Shown one piece after another: positions 7,925 to 16,159 of a stretch of DNA of 19,197 nucleotides. Within the stretch, counting starts at the first letter, position 1. The number at the start of each line of letters is the position of its first letter. The position numbers and the translations under genes are program-made. The notes beneath the pieces were generated by a model. That model searched no databases. It saw only the letters and a list, made by a program, of their open reading frames with translations, and was not told the DNA's origin. Source of the DNA: Candidatus Cloacimonadota bacterium (lineage in GTDB: Bacteria; Cloacimonadota; Cloacimonadia; Cloacimonadales; TCS61); the NCBI GenBank assembly GCA_027064945.1, contig JAMOPB010000056.1, positions 1-19,197 of the forward strand, read 5' to 3'.

Positions 7925-8461
7925 TTGAAAACAAATAAAAAATCTCCTCGAAATAATGAACCACAATTTGCTGTGGAAAAAATAGTAGATACCAACCGTG
8001 TAGCAAAAGTTGTTAAGGGTGGTAGAAACTTTAGTTTTAATGCAACAGTTGTAGTTGGCGATAAAAACGGCCGCATTGGTGTTGGTCGTGGTAAAGCTAA
8101 TGAGATTGTTGATGCAATTAGAAAAGCTAAAGAGAGAGCCGGTAGATCTATGTTCACTATTCCTGTAGTGAAAGGAACTATTCCACACGAAATTATTGGT
8201 AAATTTTCAGGTAGCAGAATAATGCTTAAACCTGCTGCTCCAGGTACTGGTGTAATAGCTGGTGGCCCAGCTCGTGCAATCTTGGAAGCTGCTGGTATTG
8301 AAAATATCCTTACTAAATCTTTGGGTTCAAATACTCCAGCTAATGTAGTGAGAGCTACAGTTAATGGATTGAAAGAACTAAGAACTATTCAAGAAGTAGC
8401 AGCACTTCGTGGAAAAACTGTGGCTAAATTAACTGGCCAGGAGGTTTCAAATGAAGCTTAA
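7925..8461 (+). CDS. rpsE: 30S ribosomal protein S5
   Basis: S5 lines the mRNA entry channel and affects decoding accuracy. The 178 residues show the N-terminal double-stranded RNA-binding fold (about 18-81, with GGRNFSF at 32-38 and GDKNGRIGVGRGKANE), then GVIAGGPAR at 109-117 and SLGSNTPANVVRAT at 132-145. The start is TTG at 7925, six nucleotides or so after a strong AAGGAGG; no ATG lies in frame near the N-terminus. The end overlaps rpmD by 11 nt. Confidence 0.96.
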   Translation: MKTNKKSPRNNEPQFAVEKIVDTNRVAKVVKGGRNFSFNATVVVGDKNGRIGVGRGKANEIVDAIRKAKERAGRSMFTIPVVKGTIPHEIIGKFSGSRIMLKPAAPGTGVIAGGPARAILEAAGIENILTKSLGSNTPANVVRATVNGLKELRTIQEVAALRGKTVAKLTGQEVSNEA

Positions 8462-8633
8462 GGTTACTCAAATAAAAAGTACAATCAATCGCAAACAAGA
8501 TCAAAAGAGAACAATCGAAGCTCTTGGTCTTGGTAAGATTAATAGAACAAAGATTCATAATGATACTCCTCCAATTCGCGGCATGATTAACAAGGTTAGT
8601 CATCTTGTGAAAGTGGAAGAGATTTCTGAATAA
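8451..8633 (+). CDS. rpmD: 50S ribosomal protein L30
   Basis: L30 is a small large-subunit protein that is missing in some bacterial lineages, so its presence is mildly informative. The 60 residues contain the pattern TQIKSTINRKQDQKRTIEAL and the family block NDTPPIRGMINKVSHLVKVE. The ATG at 8451 lies within the last codons of rpsE, with AGGAGG at 8439-8444, also inside rpsE. This implies translational coupling. Confidence 0.95.
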   Translation: MKLKVTQIKSTINRKQDQKRTIEALGLGKINRTKIHNDTPPIRGMINKVSHLVKVEEISE

Positions 8634-8647
8634 CGAAGGAGAATAAG

Positions 8648-9100
8648 ATGAAACTTCATAATATTGAACGTCCTTCCATCACACATCGTAAAAAAAGACT
8701 TGGTAAAGGCCAAGGTTCAGGAACCGGTAAAACATCAGGTCGTGGACATAAAGGTCAGAAATCTCGTTCTGGTGGAAATATTCCTGCATGGTTCGAAGGT
8801 GGGCAAATGCCTTACCAACGCCGTGTTCCAAAACGTGGTTTTACCAATATCTTTAGGTTAGAAACAAGAGTTGTAAATCTAGGAGATCTTCTCAATGTAG
8901 AAGAAAATGAATTTGATATCGCTAAATTTGAAGAGATGAATTTAATCCGGAAAGCACGAGCGAACGAAAAAGCTCCAGTAAAAATTCTTGCTAATAACAT
9001 AGAAAACTTTGACAAAAAAGTAACAATTAGAGCTAATGCTTTCTCAAAAACAGCTAAGGAAATTATTGAAAAACTTGGTGGGAAAGCGGAGGTTATCTAG
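8648..9100 (+). CDS. rplO: 50S ribosomal protein L15
   Basis: L15 is a late-assembling large-subunit protein with an extended glycine-rich N-terminus. Of 150 residues, the stretch KRLGKGQGSGTGKTSGRGHK at 16-35 and GGQMPYQRRVPKRGF at 51-65 are the family signatures. The C-terminal domain ends in IIEKLGGKAEVI. The final G of its TAG stop is the first base of the secY GTG start. Confidence 0.96.
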   Translation: MKLHNIERPSITHRKKRLGKGQGSGTGKTSGRGHKGQKSRSGGNIPAWFEGGQMPYQRRVPKRGFTNIFRLETRVVNLGDLLNVEENEFDIAKFEEMNLIRKARANEKAPVKILANNIENFDKKVTIRANAFSKTAKEIIEKLGGKAEVI

Positions 9101-10413
9101 TGTTACAAAGTATTGCTAATATCTTCAAGGTTCCAGACCTGAAGAAAAAAGTACTTTTTACTGCCTTCATATTGGTTATTTACCGATTGGGCAGTTATAT
9201 TCCTATTCCGGGCATCAATGCAGAAGTCCTAAGTAACTTCTTAGGAGCTGCTGCTCAGTCTGGTGGTGGAAATCTTTTTGGAATGTTTGATTTGTTTGTT
9301 GGTGGTAACTTAGGAAAGGCTTCAGTCTTTGCCTTAGGCATTATGCCATATATTACAACTTCAATCGTTATCCAATTGCTCGGTGGTGTTATTCCTTTTT
9401 TTGAAAAATTAAAAAAAGAAGGTGCTGAAGGGCAAAAAAAAATCGCACAATATACACGTTATGGTACTGTTGTAATCGCAGCATTTAATGCTATTGGTAT
9501 TACAATGTTCCTAATGAATGGTGTAGAAGGTGCAGTTGCAAATCCAGGATTCTTATTTGTTGTTACTAGCATCATTACAATGGTTACCGGTGTAATGATT
9601 GTGATGTGGTTAGGTGAGCAAATAACAGAAAATGGTATTGGTAATGGTATTTCTTTAATTATCTTTGCCGGTATTATTGCTCGTTATCCGGCTGGATTTA
9701 TTAATATGTTCCAGATGATTAAGATTGGTGAGATGTCAATTTTCTTAGCAGTTGCTGTGATTTTAGTTATGATTGCTGTAACAGCTTCAGTTGTACTTGT
9801 TACAGAAGGTGTTCGTAAGATACCTGTACAATATGCAAAAAGAGTAATTGGCCGTAAAGTTTATGGTGGACAAAAAACACATATTCCACTCAAAGTAAAC
9901 TCAGCTGGAGTGATTCCGATCATTTTTGCTCAATCAATCTTAATGTTTCCAAGCACAATTGCTACCTTCTTTCCGGAAAGCGGCTTTTGGAATGCAGTAG
10001 TAGCTGCACTTAGCCCCGGAGCATTTATTTATACTTTATTATATGTTGCTCTAATTGTATTTTTTGCATATTTCTATACAGCGATGGTTATAAATCCTAT
10101 AGAAATGGCAGAAAATATGAAAAAATATGGTGGATTTATTCCCGGAAGAAAACCTGGTAAAAAAACTGCTGATTACATAAATAGTATATTAGTTAGGATT
10201 ACACTTCCCGGTGCTATCTTCTATGCCTTTATTGCAGTGTTACCACAATTCCTGCAGAATTGGGCAAATCTTCCATTCTATTTTGGAGGAACAGGCTTAA
10301 TTATTATCGTTGGTGTAGCATTAGATACACTTCAGCAAATTGAATCTCATTTGGTTACTCGTCATTACGATGGCTTTATGAAAAAAGGAAAGCTCAGATC
10401 TCGTCGTGGATAG
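9100..10413 (+). CDS. secY: Preprotein translocase subunit SecY
   Basis: SecY forms the channel of the SecYEG translocon in the cytoplasmic membrane. The 437 residues contain about ten hydrophobic segments. The first is near 17-37. A glycine-rich plug region lies at about 54-75. FALGIMPYITTSIVIQLL is at 77-94. The cytoplasmic loop at 239-263 (RKIPVQYAKRVIGRKVYGGQ) and the C5 loop around 340-360, with FIPGRKPGKKT containing Arg350, are the SecA and ribosome contact regions. The start is GTG at 9100 after GCGGAGG at 9086-9092, overlapping the rplO stop by one base. Confidence 0.97.
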   Translation: MLQSIANIFKVPDLKKKVLFTAFILVIYRLGSYIPIPGINAEVLSNFLGAAAQSGGGNLFGMFDLFVGGNLGKASVFALGIMPYITTSIVIQLLGGVIPFFEKLKKEGAEGQKKIAQYTRYGTVVIAAFNAIGITMFLMNGVEGAVANPGFLFVVTSIITMVTGVMIVMWLGEQITENGIGNGISLIIFAGIIARYPAGFINMFQMIKIGEMSIFLAVAVILVMIAVTASVVLVTEGVRKIPVQYAKRVIGRKVYGGQKTHIPLKVNSAGVIPIIFAQSILMFPSTIATFFPESGFWNAVVAALSPGAFIYTLLYVALIVFFAYFYTAMVINPIEMAENMKKYGGFIPGRKPGKKTADYINSILVRITLPGAIFYAFIAVLPQFLQNWANLPFYFGGTGLIIIVGVALDTLQQIESHLVTRHYDGFMKKGKLRSRRG

Positions 10414-10443
10414 AGCTGAATATATAGATTTTGTAGGAGAAGT

Positions 10444-11202
10444 ATGATCTCGATTAAGAATTCTAATGAGATAGCTAAGATGCGAGAAAGTAATCGCATT
10501 GTAGGCTTGCTTCTCCACAAATTACGTAAGTATGTTGTTCCGGGAGTTACAACTTGGGAACTAAATAAGATCGCTGAAGATATTATTTATTCCGAAGGTG
10601 GAAAGCCTGCTTTCAAAGGCTATTCAGTGCCAGGATTATCTCCTTTTCCTGCGGCTGTGTGTGCGTCAGTTAATTCTTGCATAGTTCATGGTATACCTTC
10701 TAAGAGTACCGTTCTAGTTGAAGGTGATATAATCGGTGTGGATGTAGGAGTTTACAAGGATGGTTACTATGGTGACGCCGCTCGCACATATATGGTAGGA
10801 GAAATCTCTGCAGAAGCAAAGGCACTGTTAGATATAACACAAGAAGCGCTTGAATTAGGAATTAATGCTGCAAAAGTAGGAAACAGAATTGGTGATATTT
10901 CAAGTGCAATAGGAAATTTCGTAACTGCGAAAGGATATTTTATAGCAGACAATCTTACCGGACATGGCATTGGTAGGAAATTGCATGAAGATCCAATGAT
11001 TCCAAATTTTGGAATTGCAGGTAAAGGACCACGGCTTCGCAAAGGAATGACGCTCGCTATCGAGCCAATGATTAACATTGGAACAAATCGTGTGCAAGAA
11101 GATGGTTGGGAGTATTTTACTCTTGATGGATCTCTTTCTGCACATTTTGAAAATACGATTTTAATAACTGATGGTGAGCCGGAGATATTATCTATTTACT
11201 AA
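10444..11202 (+). CDS. map: Methionine aminopeptidase, type I
   Basis: This enzyme removes the initiator methionine from nascent proteins. The 252-residue protein is a short type Ia form without an N-terminal zinc-finger extension. The expected catalytic residues are all present: His82 (VHGIP), the metal ligands Asp100 and Asp111 (DVGVYKDGYYGDAARTY), His174 and His181 (TGHGIGRKLHEDP), Glu207 (AIEPM) and Glu236 (FENTI). These line up with E. coli His79, Asp97, Asp108, His171, His178, Glu204 and Glu235. It follows secY by 30 nt, with no adk between them. Confidence 0.96.
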   Translation: MISIKNSNEIAKMRESNRIVGLLLHKLRKYVVPGVTTWELNKIAEDIIYSEGGKPAFKGYSVPGLSPFPAAVCASVNSCIVHGIPSKSTVLVEGDIIGVDVGVYKDGYYGDAARTYMVGEISAEAKALLDITQEALELGINAAKVGNRIGDISSAIGNFVTAKGYFIADNLTGHGIGRKLHEDPMIPNFGIAGKGPRLRKGMTLAIEPMINIGTNRVQEDGWEYFTLDGSLSAHFENTILITDGEPEILSIY

Positions 11203-11221
11203 GAAATGAGAGAGAAAAAAA

Positions 11222-11440
11222 ATGGCTAAAGAAGGCGTAATTGAAGTAGAAGGTGTGGTAACAGAAGCGTTACCAAACACTAAATTCAAAGTGAAATTAG
11301 AAAACGGGCATGAAATTCTTGCTCATAGCTCGGGAAAAATGAGAATGTATTACATTCGTATCTTACCGGGTGACAAAGTAAAAGTGGAATTATCTCCATA
11401 TGATTTGAACCGAGGAAGAATAACATATCGTTATAAATAG
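11222..11440 (+). CDS. infA: Translation initiation factor IF-1
   Basis: IF-1 binds the ribosomal A site during initiation. The 72 residues form a single S1/OB fold. They begin MAKEGVIEVEGVVTEALPNT and include FKVKLENGHEILAHSSGKMR, IRILPGDKVKVELSPYDL, and the ending RGRITYRYK, all near consensus. It is placed between map and rpmJ, as in many Gram-positive and FCB-group genomes. Confidence 0.97.
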   Translation: MAKEGVIEVEGVVTEALPNTKFKVKLENGHEILAHSSGKMRMYYIRILPGDKVKVELSPYDLNRGRITYRYK

Positions 11441-11449
11441 GAGAATATC

Positions 11450-11566
11450 ATGAAGGTAAGAGCTTCAGTGAAAACAATGTGCAAAGATTGCAGAATTATT
11501 AAAAGACACGGTGTTGTCAGAGTTATCTGTCCAACTAACCCTAAACATAAACAGCGTCAGGGTTAA
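11450..11566 (+). CDS. rpmJ: 50S ribosomal protein L36, zinc-binding (C+) type
   Basis: L36 is the smallest large-subunit protein. The 38 codons encode a sequence starting MKVRASVKTMCKDCRIIKR and ending in HKQRQG. Cys11, Cys14, Cys27 and His33 are the zinc ligands. ATG 11450 lies after AGGAG near 11439-11443, 9 nt after the infA stop. Together with zinc-type S14, it means at least two zinc ribosomal proteins are used. The short reading frame is easy to miss but unambiguous. Confidence 0.96.
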   Translation: MKVRASVKTMCKDCRIIKRHGVVRVICPTNPKHKQRQG

Positions 11567-11587
11567 TAAGGTAAAGGAGGAACCCTA

Positions 11588-11935
11588 GTGGCTCATATAT
11601 CAGGTGTAGAATTACCTAAAGATAAAAGAATAGTTATCGGTCTTACCTATATTTTTGGTATTGGACTTACAACATCAAAGCAGATTCTAAATAAATTAGG
11701 AATTGATGAAAATACAAGAGTAAAAGACTTAACTGTAGAACAAGAGAAAGCACTTAGAGACTTGATTCAAGAAGAATATGTAGTTGAAGGTGAACTTAGA
11801 ACACAAAGAATCATGGACATCAAGAGATTGATGGAAATTGGCTCATATCGTGGCGATCGTCATAAAAAGAGTCTTCCATGTAGAGGTCAAAGAACACATA
11901 CCAATGCAAGAACCAGAAAAGGTCGTAAGAGATAA
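11588..11935 (+). CDS. rpsM: 30S ribosomal protein S13
   Basis: S13 sits at the top of the small-subunit head, forms intersubunit bridges, and touches P-site tRNA with its tail. The 115-residue protein starts with GTG at 11588, preceded by AAAGGAGG at 11574-11581, and reads MAHISGVELPKDKR. GIGLTTSK at 24-31 and the basic tail LPCRGQRTHTNARTRKG at 96-112 are diagnostic. It opens the alpha block but only 21 nt after rpmJ. Confidence 0.97.
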   Translation: MAHISGVELPKDKRIVIGLTYIFGIGLTTSKQILNKLGIDENTRVKDLTVEQEKALRDLIQEEYVVEGELRTQRIMDIKRLMEIGSYRGDRHKKSLPCRGQRTHTNARTRKGRKR

Positions 11936-11947
11936 TAGGAGAAATTG

Positions 11948-12340
11948 ATGGCAAAGAAAGTAAGAAAGAACAAAAAGAAAAGAGTAAAACTTTCATTTAA
12001 TGAGGGTGTAGCTCATATCCACGCTAGCTTCAATAACACTATCGTATCTATCTCAGACAAAGCTGGTAATACTTTGACATGGTCAAGTGGTGGTAAAATT
12101 GGTTATAAAGGCTCAAAAAAGAGTACTCCTTTTGCAGCTCAATTAGCAGCAGAAGAAGTAGCAAAGACAGCCTTGGAAATGGGTATCACAAAAGTATCTG
12201 TGATTGTGAACGGTCCTGGTGGCGGTAGAGAATCTGCTATTAGAGCATTAGATGCAAATGGTTTGAGAGTAACTATGATTACTGATGTAACTCCTATCCC
12301 ACATAATGGCTGTAGACCACGTAAAACAAGAAGAGTTTAA
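11948..12340 (+). CDS. rpsK: 30S ribosomal protein S11
   Basis: S11 lies on the platform at the E site near the mRNA exit. I choose ATG 11948, not the TTG one codon earlier at 11945: AGGAG at 11937-11941 is then 6 nt away, whereas it would be only 3 nt from the TTG. The 130 residues contain GVAHIHASFNNTIVSISD at 20-37, VNGPGGGRESAIRAL at 87-101, and the end DVTPIPHNGCRPRKTRRV. The Asn-Gly at 120-121 is the site that forms isoaspartate in E. coli S11. Confidence 0.97.
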   Translation: MAKKVRKNKKKRVKLSFNEGVAHIHASFNNTIVSISDKAGNTLTWSSGGKIGYKGSKKSTPFAAQLAAEEVAKTALEMGITKVSVIVNGPGGGRESAIRALDANGLRVTMITDVTPIPHNGCRPRKTRRV

Positions 12341-12352
12341 GGAAATTAAGAT

Positions 12353-12976
12353 ATGGCAAAATTTACTGGACCAAAAGGAAAAATCGCTAGAAGATTTGGT
12401 GAGAACATTTTCGGTAGTCCAAAATATGATAAACTGCTGGAAAAAAGAAATTATCCTCCAGGACAACATGGAAATGCTGGAAAATTTCGTAAGAGATTAA
12501 GTGATTATGGTGAGCACTTAGTAGAGAAGCAAAAACTTCGTTATACTTATGGTGTATTGGAAAAGCAATTCCGTAATTACTTTAAAAAAGCTGATAAAAT
12601 GAAAGGTATTACAGGTGAAAACTTGTTGAAATTCTTAGAAAGAAGATTAGACAATGTAGTTTTCCGTTTAGGATTTGCTAGAACTAGAATGCAAGCTAGA
12701 CAATTTGTAAACCATGGTCATATCAAGGTTAACGGCAAGAAAGTTGATATCCCTTCTTTCCTTTGCAAACCCGGCGATGTGATTGAAGTGAAAGAGAAAA
12801 GTCGTAAAATGCCAGCATTACAAGACGCAATGGAAAGTAGTGCAGGTGTTGCAGCTTATAGCTGGTTAGAACTTGATGCAGAAAATTTTAAAGGTACTTT
12901 TGTTGAAATTCCAGCAAGAGATCAAATTCCTGTAAATATTGATGAGAGATTAATTGTTGAGTTCTATTCTAAATAG
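12353..12976 (+). CDS. rpsD: 30S ribosomal protein S4 (zinc-free type)
   Basis: S4 nucleates 16S rRNA 5'-domain folding; in E. coli it also represses the alpha operon and affects antitermination. The 207 residues include an N-terminal domain that lacks the CXXC zinc ligands of C+ S4, so this is the zinc-free form. The S4 RNA-binding domain starts near 97, with RRLDNVVFRLGFARTRMQAR at 97-116 and GHIKVNGKKVDIPSF at 122-136. YPPGQHG at 34-40 is another hallmark. Confidence 0.97.
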   Translation: MAKFTGPKGKIARRFGENIFGSPKYDKLLEKRNYPPGQHGNAGKFRKRLSDYGEHLVEKQKLRYTYGVLEKQFRNYFKKADKMKGITGENLLKFLERRLDNVVFRLGFARTRMQARQFVNHGHIKVNGKKVDIPSFLCKPGDVIEVKEKSRKMPALQDAMESSAGVAAYSWLELDAENFKGTFVEIPARDQIPVNIDERLIVEFYSK

Positions 12977-12994
12977 AAAAAATAGGAGTGATAT

Positions 12995-14008
12995 ATGAAG
13001 TTTCTTGAACCGTTACAGTTACCGGAAAAAGTTCAAGTTGATGAGAGTACATATTCTTCTACCTATGGTAGATTTGAAATTGGACCTTTGGAAGCTGGTT
13101 TTGGTACAACAGTTGGTAATACCTTAAGAAGGGTCTTGCTTTCAGCTATCCAAGGCGCTGCTGTGCGCTTTGTAAAGATAGAAGGATTGCATCATGAATT
13201 TGCTCCTATCCCAGGATCAGATTGTGACTATATCGATCTTATTTTAAAACTCAAGAAACTTGTCATCACATGTGATTCGATTGCTGAGGAAGTTTTAGTT
13301 CTAGAACATAAAGGCATCGGACCTGTTACTGCTGGTGAAATTCAAGAAAATGCTAATGTGAAAGTGATAAATAAAGATTTATTACTTTTGAACATGACAG
13401 AAGATATTGATTTCAGAATGGAACTTTGGATTGGTATTGGAAGAGGTTATGTTAAAGCGGAAAATCAGGTAGAAGAAGAAATTACTGCTGGAGTTATTCC
13501 AATAGATTCTATTTATTCTCCTATCAAAAAAGTGAATTTTATAGTAGAAAATCAACGTGTTGGTGATAAAGTTGACTTTGATAGACTTGTTATGGAGATC
13601 AATACTGATGGAAGTATTGATCCGAAAGATTCTCTTTATCTTTCAGCCAAAATCTTACGAGACCTCTATGATACTTTGGTTTTATTTGAAAGTGAACCAC
13701 AGTATATCGAAGAGGTTGAAATGGATTCCGATTTGGAAAGATTAGAGATTATTTTCAATAAAGATGTACATGAACTTGAGCTTTCTGTTCGTTGTAGCAA
13801 TTGTCTTGCTGCAGCCAAGATTGATAAGATTGGTGAGCTGATCTCTAAAAATGAGAATGAGATGCTAAAATATAGAAACTTCGGAAAGAAATCTTTAGAA
13901 GAGATTAACGAATTATTGGAACAATATGAACTCCATTTGGGTTATGATGTTGCAGGAAAAATTAAAGAGATCGAAGAAGCTAGAAACAAAGTAACTGTGA
14001 GGAAATAA
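12995..14008 (+). CDS. rpoA: DNA-directed RNA polymerase subunit alpha
   Basis: The alpha dimer scaffolds RNA polymerase assembly and its C-terminal domain reads UP elements and contacts activators. In 337 residues, the N-terminal domain covers about 1-232, including EAGFGTTVGNTLRRVLLSAI at 33-52, the dimer and beta/beta-prime contact region. A linker follows. The C-terminal domain is at about 248-316. LSVRCSNCL places Arg266 and Asn269 at the positions of E. coli Arg265 and Asn268, which touch DNA, and FGKKSLEEI follows. UP-element recognition is therefore probably retained. Confidence 0.97.
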   Translation: MKFLEPLQLPEKVQVDESTYSSTYGRFEIGPLEAGFGTTVGNTLRRVLLSAIQGAAVRFVKIEGLHHEFAPIPGSDCDYIDLILKLKKLVITCDSIAEEVLVLEHKGIGPVTAGEIQENANVKVINKDLLLLNMTEDIDFRMELWIGIGRGYVKAENQVEEEITAGVIPIDSIYSPIKKVNFIVENQRVGDKVDFDRLVMEINTDGSIDPKDSLYLSAKILRDLYDTLVLFESEPQYIEEVEMDSDLERLEIIFNKDVHELELSVRCSNCLAAAKIDKIGELISKNENEMLKYRNFGKKSLEEINELLEQYELHLGYDVAGKIKEIEEARNKVTVRK

Positions 14009-14013
14009 GGATT

Positions 14014-14418
14014 ATGAGACATAGAGTAAGTGGAAGAAAATTCGGTAGAGAAAAGGGACATCGTGACCTTATGCTCAAAAACCTAGTTGTGTCTCTCTTG
14101 GATCATGGTAGAATTAATACTACTGTGGCTAAAGCAAAAGAGATCAGAGGACTAACTGAAAGAGTTATTACTTACGGCAAGAAAGGAACTCTTCATCATA
14201 GAAGACTCGCATTCAGAGTTTTACAAAATAAAGACCTTGTAAAAAAGGTTTTTGATGAAATCGCACCTGGCTATGCAAATAGAGAAGGTGGTTATACTAG
14301 AGTTCTTAAAAATGGATACCGTCGTGGCGATAGTGCGCCAATGGCTATTATCGAGCTTGTAGAAGCAACTGCTAAAGTAGATAACAAAGATATCAAAGCT
14401 GAAGATTTAGCAAAATAA
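14014..14418 (+). CDS. rplQ: 50S ribosomal protein L17
   Basis: L17 lies at the tunnel exit region of the large subunit. The 134-residue sequence opens MRHRVSGRKFGREKGHRDLM and includes INTTVAKAKEIRGLTERVIT at 34-53, AFRVLQNKDLVKKVFDEIAP, and GGYTRVLKNGYRRGDSAPMA at 92-111, all typical. It begins 5 nt after rpoA and is the last gene of the superoperon, immediately before an intrinsic terminator. Confidence 0.97.
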   Translation: MRHRVSGRKFGREKGHRDLMLKNLVVSLLDHGRINTTVAKAKEIRGLTERVITYGKKGTLHHRRLAFRVLQNKDLVKKVFDEIAPGYANREGGYTRVLKNGYRRGDSAPMAIIELVEATAKVDNKDIKAEDLAK

Positions 14419-14439
14419 TCTGAAGCGTATTAAATAATT

Positions 14440-14471
14440 AAAGAGTCTGGAATTTTTCTAGGCTCTTTTTT
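14440..14471 (+). terminator. Intrinsic terminator after rplQ
   Basis: AAAGAGTCT at 14440-14448 pairs with AGGCTCTTT at 14460-14468 (one G-U wobble). The stem can extend inward through GGAA/TTCT (one further G-U wobble) to a TTT loop at 14453-14455, giving about 13 pairs. It runs into a T tract ending at 14471. It lies 22 nt after the rplQ stop and would end the whole ribosomal superoperon. Confidence 0.9.
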
Positions 14472-14607
14472 ATTTGCCGGAATTTTTTGAAAATTATGCT
14501 CACAAGATTTTATATTTGTTCCATATCCAATTAATTTATAGCAGTAATAGGAATAAAACAAATCATGCATTTAAATTGAGAAAGTTGATATGAAAAGAAA
14601 ATGCAAT

Positions 14608-14634
14608 AAAAAAAAGCCTGCGATTACAGGCTTT
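14608..14634 (-). terminator. Intrinsic terminator for the MATE gene (reads leftward)
   Basis: On the minus strand AAAGCCTG, a six-base loop and CAGGCTTT form an 8-bp hairpin (plus-strand 14613-14634) followed by a run of Ts (plus-strand As from about 14608). It lies 27 nt beyond the stop codon of the leftward MATE gene. Together with the rplQ terminator it insulates the two convergent units. Confidence 0.88.
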
Positions 14635-14660
14635 AAGCATAATATTTTCCTTCGGGTAAT

Positions 14661-16094
14661 TTAAGCTCTACCACTAATTCCGCGCTTGTCTCGCAGGTAG
14701 CGAAGATCCCATTTGAAAATTGTTTTACCGATAATTCTTGGCCCAATAATAGTCGGATGTTTCTTCAAATAGATCATAAACCAAATTACTAAAATTATTC
14801 CTTTGAAAATACTTGAAGCACTAATGCTCCACCAAACTCCGGACAAACCTAATAAAGCGGAAGAAGACAAAATTATAGCTGCAGGAATACGTGCTCCGGT
14901 GAAAATTATACTTACAATTGATGGTGGAACGGTTTTTCCTAATCCGTTAAAAGCTCCGGCAGTAGTTATTTCCAAGCACATAAAAAGCTGAGATATTCCT
15001 AATATTCTTAAATAGATAGCACCTTGCCTAATCGCTTCCTGTTCCGGTATGAAAAGTTTAAAAATGGGTTCAGCAAAGAAAATCAGAAGCAGAGAAGCAA
15101 GAACACCAACAACTGATACAGCAGAAATTCCTGCCACATATCCTTTCCAAATCCTATCCCATTTTTTTGCACCATAATTTTGACCTACATAGCTACTCAA
15201 AGCTGTAGAAAAACCACTAGCTGTCATCCACGATATAGCTTCAATTTGAGATCCTACCTTCTGGACAGCAATAGGTATTGGTCCCCAATGTGCGATGATT
15301 CTTCCTATTATTATTGCAAATATTGAAAAAAGACCTGATTGCAAAGCAACTGGAGAACCAAATTTGAATATCTGAGAGCAGACGTTTCTCATTGGTTTTA
15401 CAAGTAAGTGGAATTCACTAAATGGAGATCTTTTTCCCCAAATAAGAAGAACGAAAATTAAGGTAACAAGTAGTTGTGATAAAACCGTTGCAATTGCTGC
15501 ACCTTGTACTCCTAAAGCAGGAATTCCGGCGAATCCGAAAATTAAGATCGGGTCTAAAATAATGTTGAAAACTAAACCGATAGTATTAACATAAAAAGGA
15601 GTTTTGCTATCTCCCAACCCATTATATATTCCGGAAAATACAGGGTTTATGAACATAAATAATATTCCATAAGTAACAGTAGTTAAATATCCTACAGACA
15701 TTCTAACTACTTCTGCATCTTCTATATGGAAAAAATCTATCATCTGTTTACGGAAAATGAAAATGAAAGTTCCGTAAAGTATTGCTAGAAAAATGTTTAT
15801 TTGGATAGAATTCCTAGCAAAATCTCTAGCTCCAAGGTCATCATTTCGTCCGGTAGCTTGAGCTACTCCTACTTCGGCGCCAATTTTGGAGATTAAGATA
15901 AAAGCAAATCCCAACCATACAAAAAAACCGGCAGTTCCTGCTGCAGCCACTTGATTGCTTCCTGCTCGACCAAGCCAAAGCATATCGGTCATATTATAAG
16001 TCATCTGCACAAAAGAGGTCGCCATAATTGGTAACGCTAATTTGATAAGATTAAGAAAGATACTTCCTTCAGTTAAATTAATTTTTTTTTTCAT
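14661..16094 (-). CDS. MATE-family multidrug/metabolite efflux transporter
   Basis: This is an inner-membrane antiporter of the MATE family (MatE domains, NorM/MepA/DinF type), which uses Na+ or H+ gradients to export drugs or metabolites. The 477 residues hold about twelve hydrophobic segments in two halves. The first half starts near LALPIMATSFVQMTYNMTDM at 19-38 with AQATGRNDD after it. The second restarts with FKFGSPVALQSGLF and SYVGQNYGAKK. The start ATG at 16094 follows TTAGGA on the minus strand. The substrate cannot be told from sequence, and a link to the lysine genes is not shown. It is transcribed away from kdd and convergently to rplQ. Confidence 0.9.
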   Translation of the reverse strand: MKKKINLTEGSIFLNLIKLALPIMATSFVQMTYNMTDMLWLGRAGSNQVAAAGTAGFFVWLGFAFILISKIGAEVGVAQATGRNDDLGARDFARNSIQINIFLAILYGTFIFIFRKQMIDFFHIEDAEVVRMSVGYLTTVTYGILFMFINPVFSGIYNGLGDSKTPFYVNTIGLVFNIILDPILIFGFAGIPALGVQGAAIATVLSQLLVTLIFVLLIWGKRSPFSEFHLLVKPMRNVCSQIFKFGSPVALQSGLFSIFAIIIGRIIAHWGPIPIAVQKVGSQIEAISWMTASGFSTALSSYVGQNYGAKKWDRIWKGYVAGISAVSVVGVLASLLLIFFAEPIFKLFIPEQEAIRQGAIYLRILGISQLFMCLEITTAGAFNGLGKTVPPSIVSIIFTGARIPAAIILSSSALLGLSGVWWSISASSIFKGIILVIWFMIYLKKHPTIIGPRIIGKTIFKWDLRYLRDKRGISGRA

Positions 16095-16132
16095 CGATTT
16101 TTCCTAATATTTTGGTATTATAATGAAGTCTC

Positions 16133-16159
16133 ATAATATTTTAATGTTATTTGTGTCAA
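16133..16159 (-). promoter_or_regulatory. Candidate promoter for the MATE gene
   Basis: On the minus strand, a perfect TTGACA (plus-strand 16154-16159) is followed after 15 nt by TATTAT (plus-strand 16133-16138). That leaves a leader of roughly 30 nt before the ATG at 16094. The 15-nt spacer is short for a standard sigma-70 promoter. A separate TATAAT (plus-strand 16117-16122) has no good -35 at 17 nt. Confidence 0.45.

Noticed and set aside
11945..11947. TTG as the start of rpsK
   Set aside because: It is only 3 nt from the AGGAG site; the ATG directly after it is at 6 nt and gives the usual MAKKVRK start.
14590..14664. A 24-codon plus-strand frame starting ATGAAAAGAAAATGC
   Set aside because: It has no ribosome-binding site, runs through the MATE terminator hairpin, and overlaps the end of the MATE gene; the peptide resembles nothing known.
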